A DNA stretch of 32,618 nucleotides from Thermotogae bacterium (GTDB taxonomy: Bacteria > Thermotogota > Thermotogae > UBA12178), in NCBI GenBank assembly GCA_021161835.1, contig JAGGZV010000006.1, positions 1 to 32,618 of the forward strand. Reading direction: 5' to 3'. Position 1 is the first letter of the stretch. Each line of letters begins with the position of its first letter. Positions 1-10,124 of this stretch are shown here, in pieces. The notes under the pieces were generated by a model. The model saw only the letters and a program-made list of their open reading frames with translations. It was not told where the DNA came from and did no database searches. The position numbers were made by a program, and so were the translations under genes.

Positions 1-39
1 AATGGTAAATATTTTTTTCCTTTTTTATTTTTCCACCCT

Positions 40-75
<36 letters not shown>

Positions 76-163
76 CCTGAATGTCATACATTTTAGCGGA
101 AGCGGTAATTTTCATCGTTTATTATTATGGCGATATTTGCTAATTTCTGGGAGGATGTTAACC

Positions 164-1522
164 ATGGATTTGAAGATGAAGCCAAAAAAGGTTTACGAAA
201 TCAGGAGCGAAGAAGCGGTAAACGAATACGTTGAAGATTACAAAATCTTCCTTGGAAAATGTAAAACCAGTCGTGAAACCGTTCTGTATCTTGCAGATCT
301 GCTGGAAAAAGAGGGGTTTGAGAATTTCGAGAAAATTGGAAAAACTCCACTCGATCTTCCCAAAAGGTTCTACGCTGTTTACAGAGAAAAGATGCTGGTA
401 GCCTTTCATTTGCTGCCGGATCTCTCATGCGGACTGAACCTTGTAAGCGCCCACGTGGATTCACCAAAACTGGATTTTAAACCTCTCCCCGTGATCGAAA
501 AAGAAGGGTTCGCGATCGCCAAAACCCATTATTATGGTGGTGTCAAAAAGTATCAGTGGTTTGGCATACCCCTTGCAATACGCGGTGTGATAGTAAAAAC
601 CGACGGGACAAAGCTTAACGTCGATCTGGATGGAGAGGGTTATACTTTTGTCATCGCCGATCTGCCTCCTCACCTGGATAGAAGAAAAGGGGAAGTGGGG
701 GAAGTTTTCAAGGGAGAAGACTTGAATGTTATTCTCGCGAGTGTGGAAGAAAAAGACGTAAAAGAAGATGCTTTGAAGTTGAAGGTGCTCAAAGTATTAA
801 ACGCAAAATATGGCATAAACGAAGAAGACCTTGTAAGTGCAGAACTCGAAGTGGTGCCGGCCATCCAGCCTCAATACGTGGGGTTAGACAGCAGCATGGT
901 GGGAGGATACGGACAGGATGACAGGGTATGTGCTTACGCTGCCGTGAAAGCTCTTGTAGACGCTAAAAACCCGAAACGCTCCATGGGAATAATTCTGGTT
1001 GATAAGGAGGAAATAGGCAGTGAAGGCAACACCAGTGCACGTCATCACTTCTGGTTGAAGATCCTCAGGAATATTCTCAGGTCTCTGGGCGGTGAACTGG
1101 AAATAGATGACGTGCTCATGCAATGTTCCATGATATCGGGTGACGTGTGTGCGGGGGTTAACCCCTCGTATCCCGATGTACACGATCTTTCCAACGCACC
1201 TCGTTTGAATCACGGTATAACCCTCATGAAGTATACGGGAAAAGGAGGAAAGTATTCCACCAATGAGGCAAACGCTGAGTTCGTTGCAAAACTACGAAGA
1301 TTGTTCAACGAAAAGGGTATCATATGGCAAATAGGAGAGCTGGGCAAAGTGGATCAGGGAGGTGGAGGGACAATATCCAAATACTTTGCGGAGCTTGGCA
1401 TGGAAGTTATAGATGCCGGCCCACCGTTGATAGGTATGCACTCACCATTTGAGATAGCATCCAAATACGATATGTATGAAACCTATATGGCATTCTCTGT
1501 CTTTCTGGAGAGTTTTGAATGA
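164..1522 (+). CDS. M18 family (aspartyl-type) zinc aminopeptidase
   Basis: Motifs 'SAHVDSPKLDFKP', 'GYGQDDRVCAYAA', 'DKEEIGSEGNTSA', 'GMHSPFE'. Start set at ATG 164 behind GGGAGG (149-154); the ORF-track start at 2 runs through the poly-T tract (poly-Phe). Confidence 0.9.
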   Translation: MDLKMKPKKVYEIRSEEAVNEYVEDYKIFLGKCKTSRETVLYLADLLEKEGFENFEKIGKTPLDLPKRFYAVYREKMLVAFHLLPDLSCGLNLVSAHVDSPKLDFKPLPVIEKEGFAIAKTHYYGGVKKYQWFGIPLAIRGVIVKTDGTKLNVDLDGEGYTFVIADLPPHLDRRKGEVGEVFKGEDLNVILASVEEKDVKEDALKLKVLKVLNAKYGINEEDLVSAELEVVPAIQPQYVGLDSSMVGGYGQDDRVCAYAAVKALVDAKNPKRSMGIILVDKEEIGSEGNTSARHHFWLKILRNILRSLGGELEIDDVLMQCSMISGDVCAGVNPSYPDVHDLSNAPRLNHGITLMKYTGKGGKYSTNEANAEFVAKLRRLFNEKGIIWQIGELGKVDQGGGGTISKYFAELGMEVIDAGPPLIGMHSPFEIASKYDMYETYMAFSVFLESFE

Positions 1523-2163
1523 TGACAGATTGCTCACCAGAAAAAATAGCAGAAAGGATCATTGATGAATTCAAAAGGATTCATACCCGGAAGGATCCCT
1601 TCCAGGTTCTCATCTGCACGATCCTGAGTCAGAGAACGCGCGATGAAAACACTGATACCGCGTGTGAGAATCTGTTCACCATATACGATTCTCCTGAAAA
1701 GCTTGCCCGTGCATCCATGGAAAGAGTAGAGGAACTGATAAAACCTTCGGGAATGTTCAGACAGAAAGCCAGAAGAATCATGGAAGTTGCACGGATCATT
1801 CTAGAGGAATACGGAGGTAAGGTACCCGATGAAATGGAGAAGCTTTTGAAATTACCGGGAGTGGGGCGCAAAACAGCAAATATAGTGTTATCCATAGCAT
1901 TCAACAAACAGGTTATAGCGGTCGATACACACGTCCACAGGATAAGCAATCGTCTGGGCTGGGTGCAAACCAAAACACCTTACGAAACAGAGAAAGAATT
2001 GTACAAAATCATTCCCAGGAACTTATGGAAAGATTTGAACGGTGCGATGGTAGAATTTGGAAGACGGATTTGTAAACCTATAAATCCACGTTGTCGAGAA
2101 TGTCCCGTTCATAGATGTTGTGATTATTTCTCCTCCCCAGCGATTGAAAGGAGGAAAACATGA
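1519..2163 (+). CDS. nth: Endonuclease III (HhH-GPD DNA glycosylase/AP lyase)
   Basis: 'LPGVGRKTANIVLSIAFNKQVIAVDTHVHRISNRLGW' HhH-GPD motif and C-terminal Cys cluster 'CKPINPRCRECPVHRCC'. ATGA overlaps on both sides. Confidence 0.95.
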   Translation: MMTDCSPEKIAERIIDEFKRIHTRKDPFQVLICTILSQRTRDENTDTACENLFTIYDSPEKLARASMERVEELIKPSGMFRQKARRIMEVARIILEEYGGKVPDEMEKLLKLPGVGRKTANIVLSIAFNKQVIAVDTHVHRISNRLGWVQTKTPYETEKELYKIIPRNLWKDLNGAMVEFGRRICKPINPRCRECPVHRCCDYFSSPAIERRKT

Positions 2164-4199
2164 GAAGGCACCTGTTCCTCACAGTATTCCTGGTCATCGT
2201 ACTTTCAATTGTTACAGCCCGCGAGATAAGCGTTGGAGTTTACGACAATCCTCCTCTATGTTACGTCAAGGACGGAGATTATAGAGGCATATTCCCCGAC
2301 ATTCTCAGGATCTTTGCTAGAACGTACAACTGGGCTATCCACTTTGAGAAGGTGACCTTCATAGAAGGATTGAGAAAGCTGGAAAATGCTCAGCTGGATG
2401 CCCTGTGTGCAGTAGCTTACTCTCCAGAACGAGAAAAGATCTACGATTTCAACGATGAAACCATCGTGCACAACTGGGGTAAAATCTACCACCATCCTTC
2501 TGAAAAAATCCTTTCGTATTTTGATCTCGACGGTAAAAAGCTTGCGGTGGTCAAAAAAGATATCTATTACAAGTACCTCAAGGAGGAGCTCGAAGATTTC
2601 GGCATAGAGCCCATTTTTGTGGAAGTAGGGAAAGATTACCCTACCCTTATGAAGATGGTTGAAAACCATGAAGTGAGCGCCTGTGTGGTGAGCATGATCT
2701 TCGGAAAACGGGAAGCGGGGAAATACAACGTGAAGGAATCGCCCATTGTATTCGGACCATCCGAGCTCAGACTTGCCCTCAAAGAAGGAGACGAACGCGT
2801 TGCACAATTCGCAAAAGCACTGGATAGCTGGCTTGCCAGAGAAAAGCGCAGGAAAGATTCCACCTACCACAAAGTGATTGAGGAGTACCTGACCTTTGAA
2901 AAACCCATTTTCCCCACATGGCTGAAATATGTTGCTGTTTTCGCCGCTCTTGCCTTTGCTCTTCTCACGACAGGCATCTACATTTTGAGACGTATGGTGA
3001 AAAGTAAGGTGAAAGAGCTACAGGCCAAAACCGAAGAACTGGAAGCATTCTACCAGGAATTGCAGGCCATGAACGAAGAGCTTGAAGCCATGAACATTCA
3101 GCTGAACGAAACCCTGGAAAAAATAAAAACGCTCATAGAAACTATCTCAGAGATGGGCAGCAAGGACATCGACGAAACCACATTTTTAAGAGATCTTCTA
3201 CATCTTGGATTGAAAATGGTTCCCGAAGCAAAGTACGGTTCAATATCCATGATCGATGGAAACAAATGGAAGTTCATAGCAACGGTGGGACATGATCTCG
3301 AAAAACTCAACAGTCTGCCTCTCAAAAAAGAATACATGATCATACCGGAAGATGTCACCATAATAAACAACATCTTCGAGTACGATAAAAAAGTCATGCC
3401 GTCGGAACTGTTCGAAAAGTTTCTTGAAGCTTCCAAACCTGTGAAAACAGTGGCCTTCATACCCCTGAAGATTGGTAACAACGTGATAGGAAACATAGCA
3501 TTGGATCTGGCGGAAGGATCGAAGTTCTCAGAAGAATCCATAGAGATAATGAAAGCACTGGCTTCACTCAGTTCAGCTTTTCTGGCAATGAGGGAATTCG
3601 CCAGAACGCAAGGAAAATTTCAGAGTGCGCTCATCAGAACACTGGTGAAGTTCATAGAAATAAGAGATCCTTACACCAGGGGCCATTCAGAAAGGGTTGC
3701 AAGACTTTCAGCCGAGCTGGCTGAACGCCTGGGATTGAGTCACAACGAAATAAGGCTGATATACTGGGCAGGAATGGTTCACGATGTGGGCAAGATACTG
3801 GTGGAAGAAGGAATACTCAACAAACCCGGACGTCTTACGCCCGAAGAAAAAAAGGTCGTTGAGCAACATCCCGTTGCAGGTGCAAAAATTCTGGAAGAAG
3901 TAGAGGAAACCCGTGAGCTGGTTGAAATAGTGCTCTATCACCATGAAAGATGGGATGGTAACGGCTATCCAAGGGGGTTAAAAGATGGGGAAATACCTCT
4001 CGGTGCCCGCATACTCGCGGTAACGGACAGCTACGATGCCATGACAAGCGATAGGCCTTATAGAAATGCCATGACTCCAGAAGAAGCTCTCAACGAAATA
4101 AAGAAAAATGCAGGAAAACAATTCGATCCGAACATCGTAGATGTTTTTCTGGAAATGATGAATGAAGGAAGATTCAATAGTAGAGAGGTGGAACGCTGA
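2160..4199 (+). CDS. Transmembrane sensor with periplasmic SBP_bac_3-like domain, TM helix, coiled coil, GAF-like domain and C-terminal HD-GYP domain
   Basis: Signal peptide then 'ISVGVYDNPPLCYVKDGDYRGIFPDILR' (SBP_bac_3-like); TM 'YVAVFAALAFALLTTGIYIL'; 'DPYTRGHSERVARLS...HDVGK...HHERWDGNGYPRGLKDGEIPLGARILAVTDSYDAMTSDRPYR' (HD-GYP). Confidence 0.9.
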   Translation: MRRHLFLTVFLVIVLSIVTAREISVGVYDNPPLCYVKDGDYRGIFPDILRIFARTYNWAIHFEKVTFIEGLRKLENAQLDALCAVAYSPEREKIYDFNDETIVHNWGKIYHHPSEKILSYFDLDGKKLAVVKKDIYYKYLKEELEDFGIEPIFVEVGKDYPTLMKMVENHEVSACVVSMIFGKREAGKYNVKESPIVFGPSELRLALKEGDERVAQFAKALDSWLAREKRRKDSTYHKVIEEYLTFEKPIFPTWLKYVAVFAALAFALLTTGIYILRRMVKSKVKELQAKTEELEAFYQELQAMNEELEAMNIQLNETLEKIKTLIETISEMGSKDIDETTFLRDLLHLGLKMVPEAKYGSISMIDGNKWKFIATVGHDLEKLNSLPLKKEYMIIPEDVTIINNIFEYDKKVMPSELFEKFLEASKPVKTVAFIPLKIGNNVIGNIALDLAEGSKFSEESIEIMKALASLSSAFLAMREFARTQGKFQSALIRTLVKFIEIRDPYTRGHSERVARLSAELAERLGLSHNEIRLIYWAGMVHDVGKILVEEGILNKPGRLTPEEKKVVEQHPVAGAKILEEVEETRELVEIVLYHHERWDGNGYPRGLKDGEIPLGARILAVTDSYDAMTSDRPYRNAMTPEEALNEIKKNAGKQFDPNIVDVFLEMMNEGRFNSREVER

Positions 4200-4651
4200 T
4201 GGCGGATGCGCTGGGTAAACTCTACACCTCGACAGCGGTAGTTACGATGAAGGCAAGGGGCAAAACGAACGGCATAACGATAGCATGGATGACCAGGGTG
4301 TCATGGTCGCCTCCGATGGTAGCCATATCGGTGGGCAAGACTCGCTTTTCCCATGAACTGATAGCTGAGAGTAAGGCTTTCTGCGTTTGCATACTCAGAA
4401 AAGACAAGACAGAAGTGGCAGAACTCTTCGGTACCAATTCAGGACGTACTATGGATAAGTTTTCACACGTGCAATACACCTTGAGTGAGGGAAACTTCCC
4501 CATACCGGAAGGAACGATAGCGTACATAGAATGCGAAGTCGTCGAAGAATGTGAAGCAGGAGATCATACCATTTTCGTTGGAAAAGTGATCAGAGAAAAA
4601 CTCCTGGAAGATGCTGATCCTCTGATATTCGGCGAACACACGTTACTGTAA
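4199..4651 (+). CDS. Flavin reductase-like, FMN-binding domain protein
   Basis: 'ALGKLYTSTAVVTMKARGKTNGITIAWMTRVSWSPPMVAISVGKTRFSHELI' resembles flavin reductase-like FMN-binding proteins. Start overlaps the previous stop (TGATG). Confidence 0.8.
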   Translation: MADALGKLYTSTAVVTMKARGKTNGITIAWMTRVSWSPPMVAISVGKTRFSHELIAESKAFCVCILRKDKTEVAELFGTNSGRTMDKFSHVQYTLSEGNFPIPEGTIAYIECEVVEECEAGDHTIFVGKVIREKLLEDADPLIFGEHTLL

Positions 4652-4660
4652 AAAATTAAA

Positions 4661-4732
4661 TGCCCCCGGGAGGAATCGAACCTCCATTTGCGGATTAGGA
4701 ATCCGCCGTTCTATCCGTTGAACTACGGGGGC
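4661..4732 (-). tRNA. tRNA-Arg(CCT), 3' CCA not encoded
   Basis: Reverse complement GCCCCCGTAGTTCAACGGATAGAACGGCGGATTCCTAATCCGCAAATGGAGGTTCGATTCCTCCCGGGGGCA. Acceptor GCCCCCG/CGGGGGC, anticodon loop TTCCTAA, T-arm GGAGG-TTCGATT-CCTCC; followed by TTTAATTTTTT rather than CCA. Confidence 0.95.
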
Positions 4733-4736
4733 TTTC

Positions 4737-4823
4737 TGGTGCCGAGGGCGGGACTTGAACCCGCACGGGCTTATGCCCACATGATCCTGAGTCATGCGCG
4801 TCTGCCAATTCCGCCACCTCGGC
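4737..4823 (-). tRNA. tRNA-Leu(CAG), 3' CCA encoded
   Basis: Reverse complement GCCGAGGTGGCGGAATTGGCAGACGCGCATGACTCAGGATCATGTGGGCATAAGCCCGTGCGGGTTCAAGTCCCGCCCTCGGCACCA. Long variable arm, anticodon loop CTCAGGA. Confidence 0.95.
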
Positions 4824-4844
4824 CTGAAATCATCTTCGCCAACA

Positions 4845-4873
4845 ATTATACAGCAAATGAAATGTCCCGTCAA
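4845..4873 (-). promoter_or_regulatory. Sigma70-type promoter for the tRNA-Leu/tRNA-Arg unit
   Basis: Minus strand TTGACG - 17 nt - TATAAT (-35 at 4868-4873, -10 at 4845-4850), about 22 nt upstream of the tRNA-Leu 5' end. Confidence 0.85.
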
Positions 4874-4928
4874 TTAACTAAACGTTTCAGCACACATTAC
4901 CAGCGCTTTCTGCCTTTCTTATAACCAT

Positions 4929-6446
4929 TCACTCCCACTCGATGGTCCCTGGAGGTTTGGAAGTTATGTCGAACACCACACGGCCTATCTGAGGTACACT
5001 GTTAAGGATGCGTCTGGCCGCTTCATCCAGGATTTCATGAGGTAATCTGGACCAATCGGCTGTCATCCCTTCGACACTGTCCACGGCACGCAGCACCAGA
5101 ACACGTCCGTAACTTCTTTCATCCCCCTTAACTCCCACGCTCTTCACAGGTAACAACACCGCAAAAGCCTGCCAGGTTCTATCATACCAGCCCAATTCCC
5201 TGAGAGTATCTATGAATATTCTGTCGGCTTCTTTGAGTATTCGTAGACTTTCTTCATCCACCTCTCCCACTATCCTCACAGCCAGGCCTGGACCGGGGAA
5301 AGGATGTCTGTGAACGATGAAGTCCGGTATCCCCAGGATTTCCCCGACCCGCCGTACTTCATCTTTGAAAAGCTCCCTTATGGGTTCAATCAGCTTAAGA
5401 TTCATCTTTTCGGGCAAGCCCCCCACGTTGTGATGGCTCTTTATCTTGTTGGTGGTCTTACCAGATCTGGCGCTTTCTATAACATCGGAGTAGATCGTTC
5501 CCTGAACCAGATATTCCACATCGTGCTTTCTCGCCTCTTCTTCGAAAACGCGTATGAACTCCTCACCTATTATCTTTCTCTTCTTCTCAGGATCCGTTAC
5601 TCCTTTCAAACGCTCCAGAAATCTTTTTCTCGCATCCACCACGACCAGATTCATGCCCAGCTTGTCTCTGAATACTCTGGGAACTTCTATCTCCTCGTTT
5701 TTACGTAACAGACCATGATCCACGAACACGTTGATTAAATTGCCACCAATTGCTCTGTGTACCAGAACGGATGCGACAGACGAATCCACACCACCTGAGA
5801 GGGCACATATAGCCTTCCCACCATCCAACTTTTCTCTTATTTCATCGATCTTTCGGTGTACGAAATCCTCCAAACTCCAATCCGGCCTTATGCCACACAC
5901 TTTTAACATGAAGTTTTCGAGTATCTCAAAACCATACGAGCAATGCCTCACCTCAGGATGAAACTGCACAAGCCAGTATCTTTCATCATCGGTTATGGCT
6001 GCTATCATATTGTTTTCACTCACGGCAAGTACCCGAAAACCTGAGGGTATCTCCTTCACAACATCTCTGTGACTCATCCAGGATTCAAAAGATTCGGGTA
6101 TACCATCGAGCAGAGGAGAATCGGCCACCACTCTGACTTTCACACGGCCATATTCTCCTCTTCCACCCTTCACCACCCTGCCCCCCAGCTCCTTGACCAT
6201 TAATTGCATACCATAGCACACACCCAGAATCTTTCCCTCATATTTTTTCAACCATTGTGGCAGCAGAGGATGATCCTCATCGAGAACGCTACTGGGGCCT
6301 CCGGAGAGTATCACACATGGCGAATCCAGATACTCTCGTGTATCGTCTATCTGCACCACCACACTGTAATAACCTAGATCTCTAACCCTTTTGGCTATCA
6401 GCTGCGTATACTGAGAACCGAAGTCCACGATGGGTATGATGTGCAA
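4929..6446 (-). CDS. guaA: GMP synthase (glutamine-hydrolysing)
   Basis: 'PIVDFGSQYTQLIAKRVRDLGYYS', 'GVCYGMQ', 'ALSGGVDSSVASVLVHRAIG', C-terminal 'DITSKPPGTIEWE'. Proposed start is TTG 6446 with AAAGGAG upstream; the track start at 6503 overlaps the yitT 3' end. Confidence 0.93.
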   Translation of the reverse strand: MHIIPIVDFGSQYTQLIAKRVRDLGYYSVVVQIDDTREYLDSPCVILSGGPSSVLDEDHPLLPQWLKKYEGKILGVCYGMQLMVKELGGRVVKGGRGEYGRVKVRVVADSPLLDGIPESFESWMSHRDVVKEIPSGFRVLAVSENNMIAAITDDERYWLVQFHPEVRHCSYGFEILENFMLKVCGIRPDWSLEDFVHRKIDEIREKLDGGKAICALSGGVDSSVASVLVHRAIGGNLINVFVDHGLLRKNEEIEVPRVFRDKLGMNLVVVDARKRFLERLKGVTDPEKKRKIIGEEFIRVFEEEARKHDVEYLVQGTIYSDVIESARSGKTTNKIKSHHNVGGLPEKMNLKLIEPIRELFKDEVRRVGEILGIPDFIVHRHPFPGPGLAVRIVGEVDEESLRILKEADRIFIDTLRELGWYDRTWQAFAVLLPVKSVGVKGDERSYGRVLVLRAVDSVEGMTADWSRLPHEILDEAARRILNSVPQIGRVVFDITSKPPGTIEWE

Positions 6447-6462
6447 AACGCATCTCTCCTTT

Positions 6463-7323
6463 TCATCCCAATTTCTTGAAACCTTCTCCATAAACTTCCG
6501 CATTATTCAGAACTATTATAAAGGCACGGGGATCGGTCTTGAGAATGAAGGAACGCAAACGCGCAAGTTCCTTTCTTCTGACGGCCACCATCAGAAGATT
6601 CTTCTCCCTGCCGGTGTAAGCTCCCCGGGCGGGTATGAGGGTTGCACCGCGCTCCAGATCCCTCAATATCTTCTCCTTTATTTTCTCCACCTCATCGGAT
6701 ATTATGAGCAGCGTTCTCGAATGTTCCGCACCTTCCAGGAAAGCATCTATGACCTTACCCGTGACCACTATTGCCAGTATTCCATAAAGCGCAGGTATGG
6801 GACCGAGAGCCAGTATGGCAAACACCGTTATTATGGCATCCGTATAGAGCAGGGCCATACCAGAGGAAAGACCGGTGAATCTGTTGACGATCATGGCGAT
6901 TATATCCGTGCCACCGGTGGAAGCACCTCTCCAGAACACCATGCCCATGCCTATGCCGGCAAGCGCCCCTCCATATATTGGAGCCAGAAGACCTTCCGAG
7001 GTGAGATCTGGAACGGGCACTTTGACCACATACATGAAAAAATCCACGAGTATGGAAAGCGTTACGGCGCTGTATATACTCTTCACACCGAACCCCACTC
7101 CCAGAATGGAAAAAGCCATTACGAACAAAATGATGTTGTAAACCAGCATCTGCACACCGACAGGTAATCCCGTGATGTAATGAACGATGGTAGCCAATCC
7201 ACTCACACCACCTGCGATAACCTTGTAAGGAATCAAAAACATATCCAGCGCAAGAGCGGTTATCAACGAACCGATGGTGACGAGTACATAGTCAAATATC
7301 ACTGTCCTAACGTTACTCTTCAT
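6463..7323 (-). CDS. YitT family (DUF161/DUF2179) membrane protein
   Basis: '[45 protein letters not shown]' multi-TM N-terminus and C-terminal '[62 protein letters not shown]'. Confidence 0.9.
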   Translation of the reverse strand: MKSNVRTVIFDYVLVTIGSLITALALDMFLIPYKVIAGGVSGLATIVHYITGLPVGVQMLVYNIILFVMAFSILGVGFGVKSIYSAVTLSILVDFFMYVVKVPVPDLTSEGLLAPIYGGALAGIGMGMVFWRGASTGGTDIIAMIVNRFTGLSSGMALLYTDAIITVFAILALGPIPALYGILAIVVTGKVIDAFLEGAEHSRTLLIISDEVEKIKEKILRDLERGATLIPARGAYTGREKNLLMVAVRRKELARLRSFILKTDPRAFIIVLNNAEVYGEGFKKLG

Positions 7324-8422
7324 CGACCTTCAGTCCCCTTCTTTGCGCTATTTCCATTAGTATTCTCCTTTCTCTCTTGCTGGGACGTGGTATTTCGACT
7401 TTAACTTTGACGAAAAGATCACCCCTTCGACCCGTCCCGACTTCCGGGAATCCCAGGCCCTTGAGTTTGAAAACGGTGTCAGGTTGCGTACCGGGAGGGA
7501 TCTTCACGGTTTCATAACCCTCAGGGGTGGGTATCTGCACGGTCGTGCCTAGTGCAGCTTGTACGTGATCAATGGTAATCGTTGTGAAGAGATCACGACC
7601 TTTTCGCTCGAATCTTGGATCAGGTGCAATACGTACAGTAACGTACAGATCGCCGTAATCCCCTCCATTGGTCCCGGCGTTTCCTCCTCCTTTTATCCTC
7701 AACCTTGCTCCGTCTTCAACTCCTGGTGGCACTTTCACGGTTATACGCCTTCTCTCTTTGACGCGACCACTCCCACCACACTTGGGACATTCCTGCTCGA
7801 CTACATACCCTTCTCCTCCGCAAACAGGACACGTGTAGGTGTTCACGAACAAACCGAAAAAGGTTCTTTTTTCTTCTCTTATCACACCGGTTCCACCACA
7901 CCGAGGACAGGTTCTTCTGCCTGTACCGGGTTCGGCACCTGTACCATTACATCGACTACAGACTACATATCTATCATATTCCAGTGGTACATTTCTTCCC
8001 CTTATTGCATCTTCCAGCGTTATGTTTATGGAAAGCTCTATATCCTCACCCCGTCGCGCACGGGTAGTCGTTCTACGACCTGCGGAGGTGCGCGATGTAC
8101 CGAAAAACATGTCAAATATGTCGCTGAAATCACCGAAGAAGTCCTCGAATATGGAACCAGGGGCGTGCACATCCTGCCACGTGGCCCCTCCACCGGTTTC
8201 ACCTACGTAGCCGAAACGATCGTACTGAGCCCTTTTCTGTGGATCGCTGAGCACTTCATACGCTTCCTGTATCTCCTTGAAGCGTTCTTCAGCCTCTTTC
8301 CGGTTTTCAGGGTGCCTATCCGGATGCCACTCCTTCACCAGTTTTCTGTAGGCTCTCTTTATATCTTCCTGGGTGGCAGTACGCGGAACTCCAAGTATTT
8401 CATAATAGTCTTTTCTGGTCAT
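7313..8422 (-). CDS. dnaJ: Chaperone DnaJ
   Basis: J domain '[35 protein letters not shown]' and four CxxCxGxG zinc motifs ([32 protein letters not shown]). Confidence 0.97.
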   Translation of the reverse strand: MTRKDYYEILGVPRTATQEDIKRAYRKLVKEWHPDRHPENRKEAEERFKEIQEAYEVLSDPQKRAQYDRFGYVGETGGGATWQDVHAPGSIFEDFFGDFSDIFDMFFGTSRTSAGRRTTTRARRGEDIELSINITLEDAIRGRNVPLEYDRYVVCSRCNGTGAEPGTGRRTCPRCGGTGVIREEKRTFFGLFVNTYTCPVCGGEGYVVEQECPKCGGSGRVKERRRITVKVPPGVEDGARLRIKGGGNAGTNGGDYGDLYVTVRIAPDPRFERKGRDLFTTITIDHVQAALGTTVQIPTPEGYETVKIPPGTQPDTVFKLKGLGFPEVGTGRRGDLFVKVKVEIPRPSKRERRILMEIAQRRGLKVDEE

Positions 8423-9036
8423 CAGCTTTCACCCTCTTCGATGCTTTTATCCTCCCCTTCCCCCTTTTTCGCTGTTGCTGGAACCACGGCCACCTTAACT
8501 TTTGCAGGTTTCAAAACCTTATGGGACAATTTGTATCCTTTTTCCACCACCTCCACTATACTGTGTTCTGGAAATTCGGATGTTTCCACTTTTTCGACCG
8601 CTTCATGATAATAGGGGTCGAAAACCTCACCGATATCCGGTGATATTTCGAGCAATCCTTCAGACTCCAGGACATTTTTGAACTGTCTGTATATCATCTC
8701 CAATCCCTTCTTTATGGAATCCAAATTGTTGGTGTTACCGTGCGCAAGGGCTCTCTCAAAATTCTCGAGCACCGGCAACATCTTCTGGATCATGTATTCA
8801 TTGCTCGTTTTCAGAATCCTCTCCCTTTCCTTTTGAGATTGCAGAACGTAGTTATCGAAGTTGGCTTTCAAACGACGGGCGTATTCTTCGAGTTCCTTCA
8901 CCCTGTTCTCCAGATACTGGTTGCGCTCCTCCAGTTCCCCAAGCTTTTTTTCTATATCAACGTCGGTTTCACTTTCCGTCGTCTTCCCTGTTCCGGCGCT
9001 TTCGACACCATTTATTTTTTCTTCCTTTTCTGTCAT
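8422..9036 (-). CDS. grpE: Nucleotide exchange factor GrpE
   Basis: N-terminal coiled coil, '[17 protein letters not shown]', '[14 protein letters not shown]'-like region, '[21 protein letters not shown]'. Position between hrcA and dnaJ. Confidence 0.93.
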   Translation of the reverse strand: MTEKEEKINGVESAGTGKTTESETDVDIEKKLGELEERNQYLENRVKELEEYARRLKANFDNYVLQSQKERERILKTSNEYMIQKMLPVLENFERALAHGNTNNLDSIKKGLEMIYRQFKNVLESEGLLEISPDIGEVFDPYYHEAVEKVETSEFPEHSIVEVVEKGYKLSHKVLKPAKVKVAVVPATAKKGEGEDKSIEEGES

Positions 9037-10094
9037 TTCAACACCTCCTCACTGCTGAAAAATTCGGTGAGTCTGTTAGCCATGTACTCAGTGTAACCAA
9101 GAACCTTTTCGTATGGAACGGCTTTCGGAAGTATCACGAGCATTTTACCTATGATCCTGTCCTTCCTTCTGTAACCTGCCAGAACCATGGAATAGCTACG
9201 CAGTTCCCTCACACCATGTTCGGAACCTATGTATATCTTTACACCTTTATCGTTGAAGAGCCTTTCAACGAGATCACGCAATCTACCGTCATCACTGAGT
9301 ATTGAACTCAAACCTTTGAGATCTTGCTGTGTCAACTGATCACAACCTATCATGTACTGCAACCCATCTTTTTCGAAACCCTCCTCCATCTCCTGTTCGA
9401 CAAGAGTGAACATCAGATGGAATATGCTCTCCGCTCTGTGATCGTACCATATATTGGATTCCGGTTCGTACTTTGAAACGGCTTTCTTCACCTGATCCAG
9501 AGTCTTGCCAAACAATCCTTTGTTCAACATCTCCGCGAGTTCGTTTAACTCTGATACATCCATACCCTTGGGAAGTTTCACCACCCTGGTAACATGCAAA
9601 CCCAATTCTGTGAGCACCGTCATGAGAACATGGAATTTTGTCAATGGATACAGGATTATCCTCTGAATTCGTAGATACTCTCTTCGTGGTCTCTCTATGG
9701 CCACCACGCTTCTGAAAGCGTATGCCAGAATCTTAGCAGCTCTTTTCAGGATTATCGATGGATCCACAAATTCAAAAGTATGATGTGTGTCGAGCTCCGT
9801 TTCACTCCCCATCGAATTCTCCTTCAGAGATTTTATAGAATCCACGTAGAATCTGTAACCTTTATCCGTTGGAACACGTCCTGCCGATGTATGAGGCTGG
9901 TAGAGATACCCCAGGTACTCCAGCTTTTTCATATCGTTTCTTATTGTAGCGCTGCTGTATTTTATGTTGGAAACTTCCAACACCCGGGACGAACTCACCG
10001 GTGTCCTTCTGATGATATACTCTTTTACCACACAATAGAGAACTCTCTCCTGGCGTTCATTCAAATCTTTCCCGGAAGGTTTCCTTCTCTGCAT
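9033..10094 (-). CDS. hrcA: Heat-inducible transcription repressor HrcA
   Basis: 'LNERQERVLYCVVKEYIIRRTPVSSSRVLEVSNIKYSSATIRNDMKKLEYLGYLYQPHTSAGRVPTDKGYRFYVD'. ATG 10094 preferred (GGGGTGAG upstream); GTG 10100 is the track alternative. Confidence 0.95.
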   Translation of the reverse strand: MQRRKPSGKDLNERQERVLYCVVKEYIIRRTPVSSSRVLEVSNIKYSSATIRNDMKKLEYLGYLYQPHTSAGRVPTDKGYRFYVDSIKSLKENSMGSETELDTHHTFEFVDPSIILKRAAKILAYAFRSVVAIERPRREYLRIQRIILYPLTKFHVLMTVLTELGLHVTRVVKLPKGMDVSELNELAEMLNKGLFGKTLDQVKKAVSKYEPESNIWYDHRAESIFHLMFTLVEQEMEEGFEKDGLQYMIGCDQLTQQDLKGLSSILSDDGRLRDLVERLFNDKGVKIYIGSEHGVRELRSYSMVLAGYRRKDRIIGKMLVILPKAVPYEKVLGYTEYMANRLTEFFSSEEVLK

Positions 10095-10120
10095 TAGCAC
10101 TCACCCCACATGACTGCTAA
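10094..10120 (-). promoter_or_regulatory. CIRCE operator (HrcA binding site)
   Basis: TTAGCACTC-N9-GACTGCTAA on the plus strand; matches the CIRCE consensus TTAGCACTC-N9-GAGTGCTAA with one mismatch and exact 9-nt spacing. Confidence 0.93.
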
Positions 10121-10124
10121 ATCA

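Noticed and set aside
4643-4924. Small ORFs 4643..4873 (-) and 4688..4924 (+)
   Set aside because: They are translations of the two tRNA genes ('RWRNWQTRMTQDHVGISPCGFKSRPRH' is a common tRNA-derived artefact).
6430-7167. 245-aa plus-strand ORF overlapping guaA and yitT
   Set aside because: Antisense to yitT and the guaA start; no domain signal.
7559-8608. 349-aa plus-strand ORF antisense to dnaJ/grpE
   Set aside because: Shadow ORF; translation lacks domains and the opposite strand is clearly DnaJ/GrpE.
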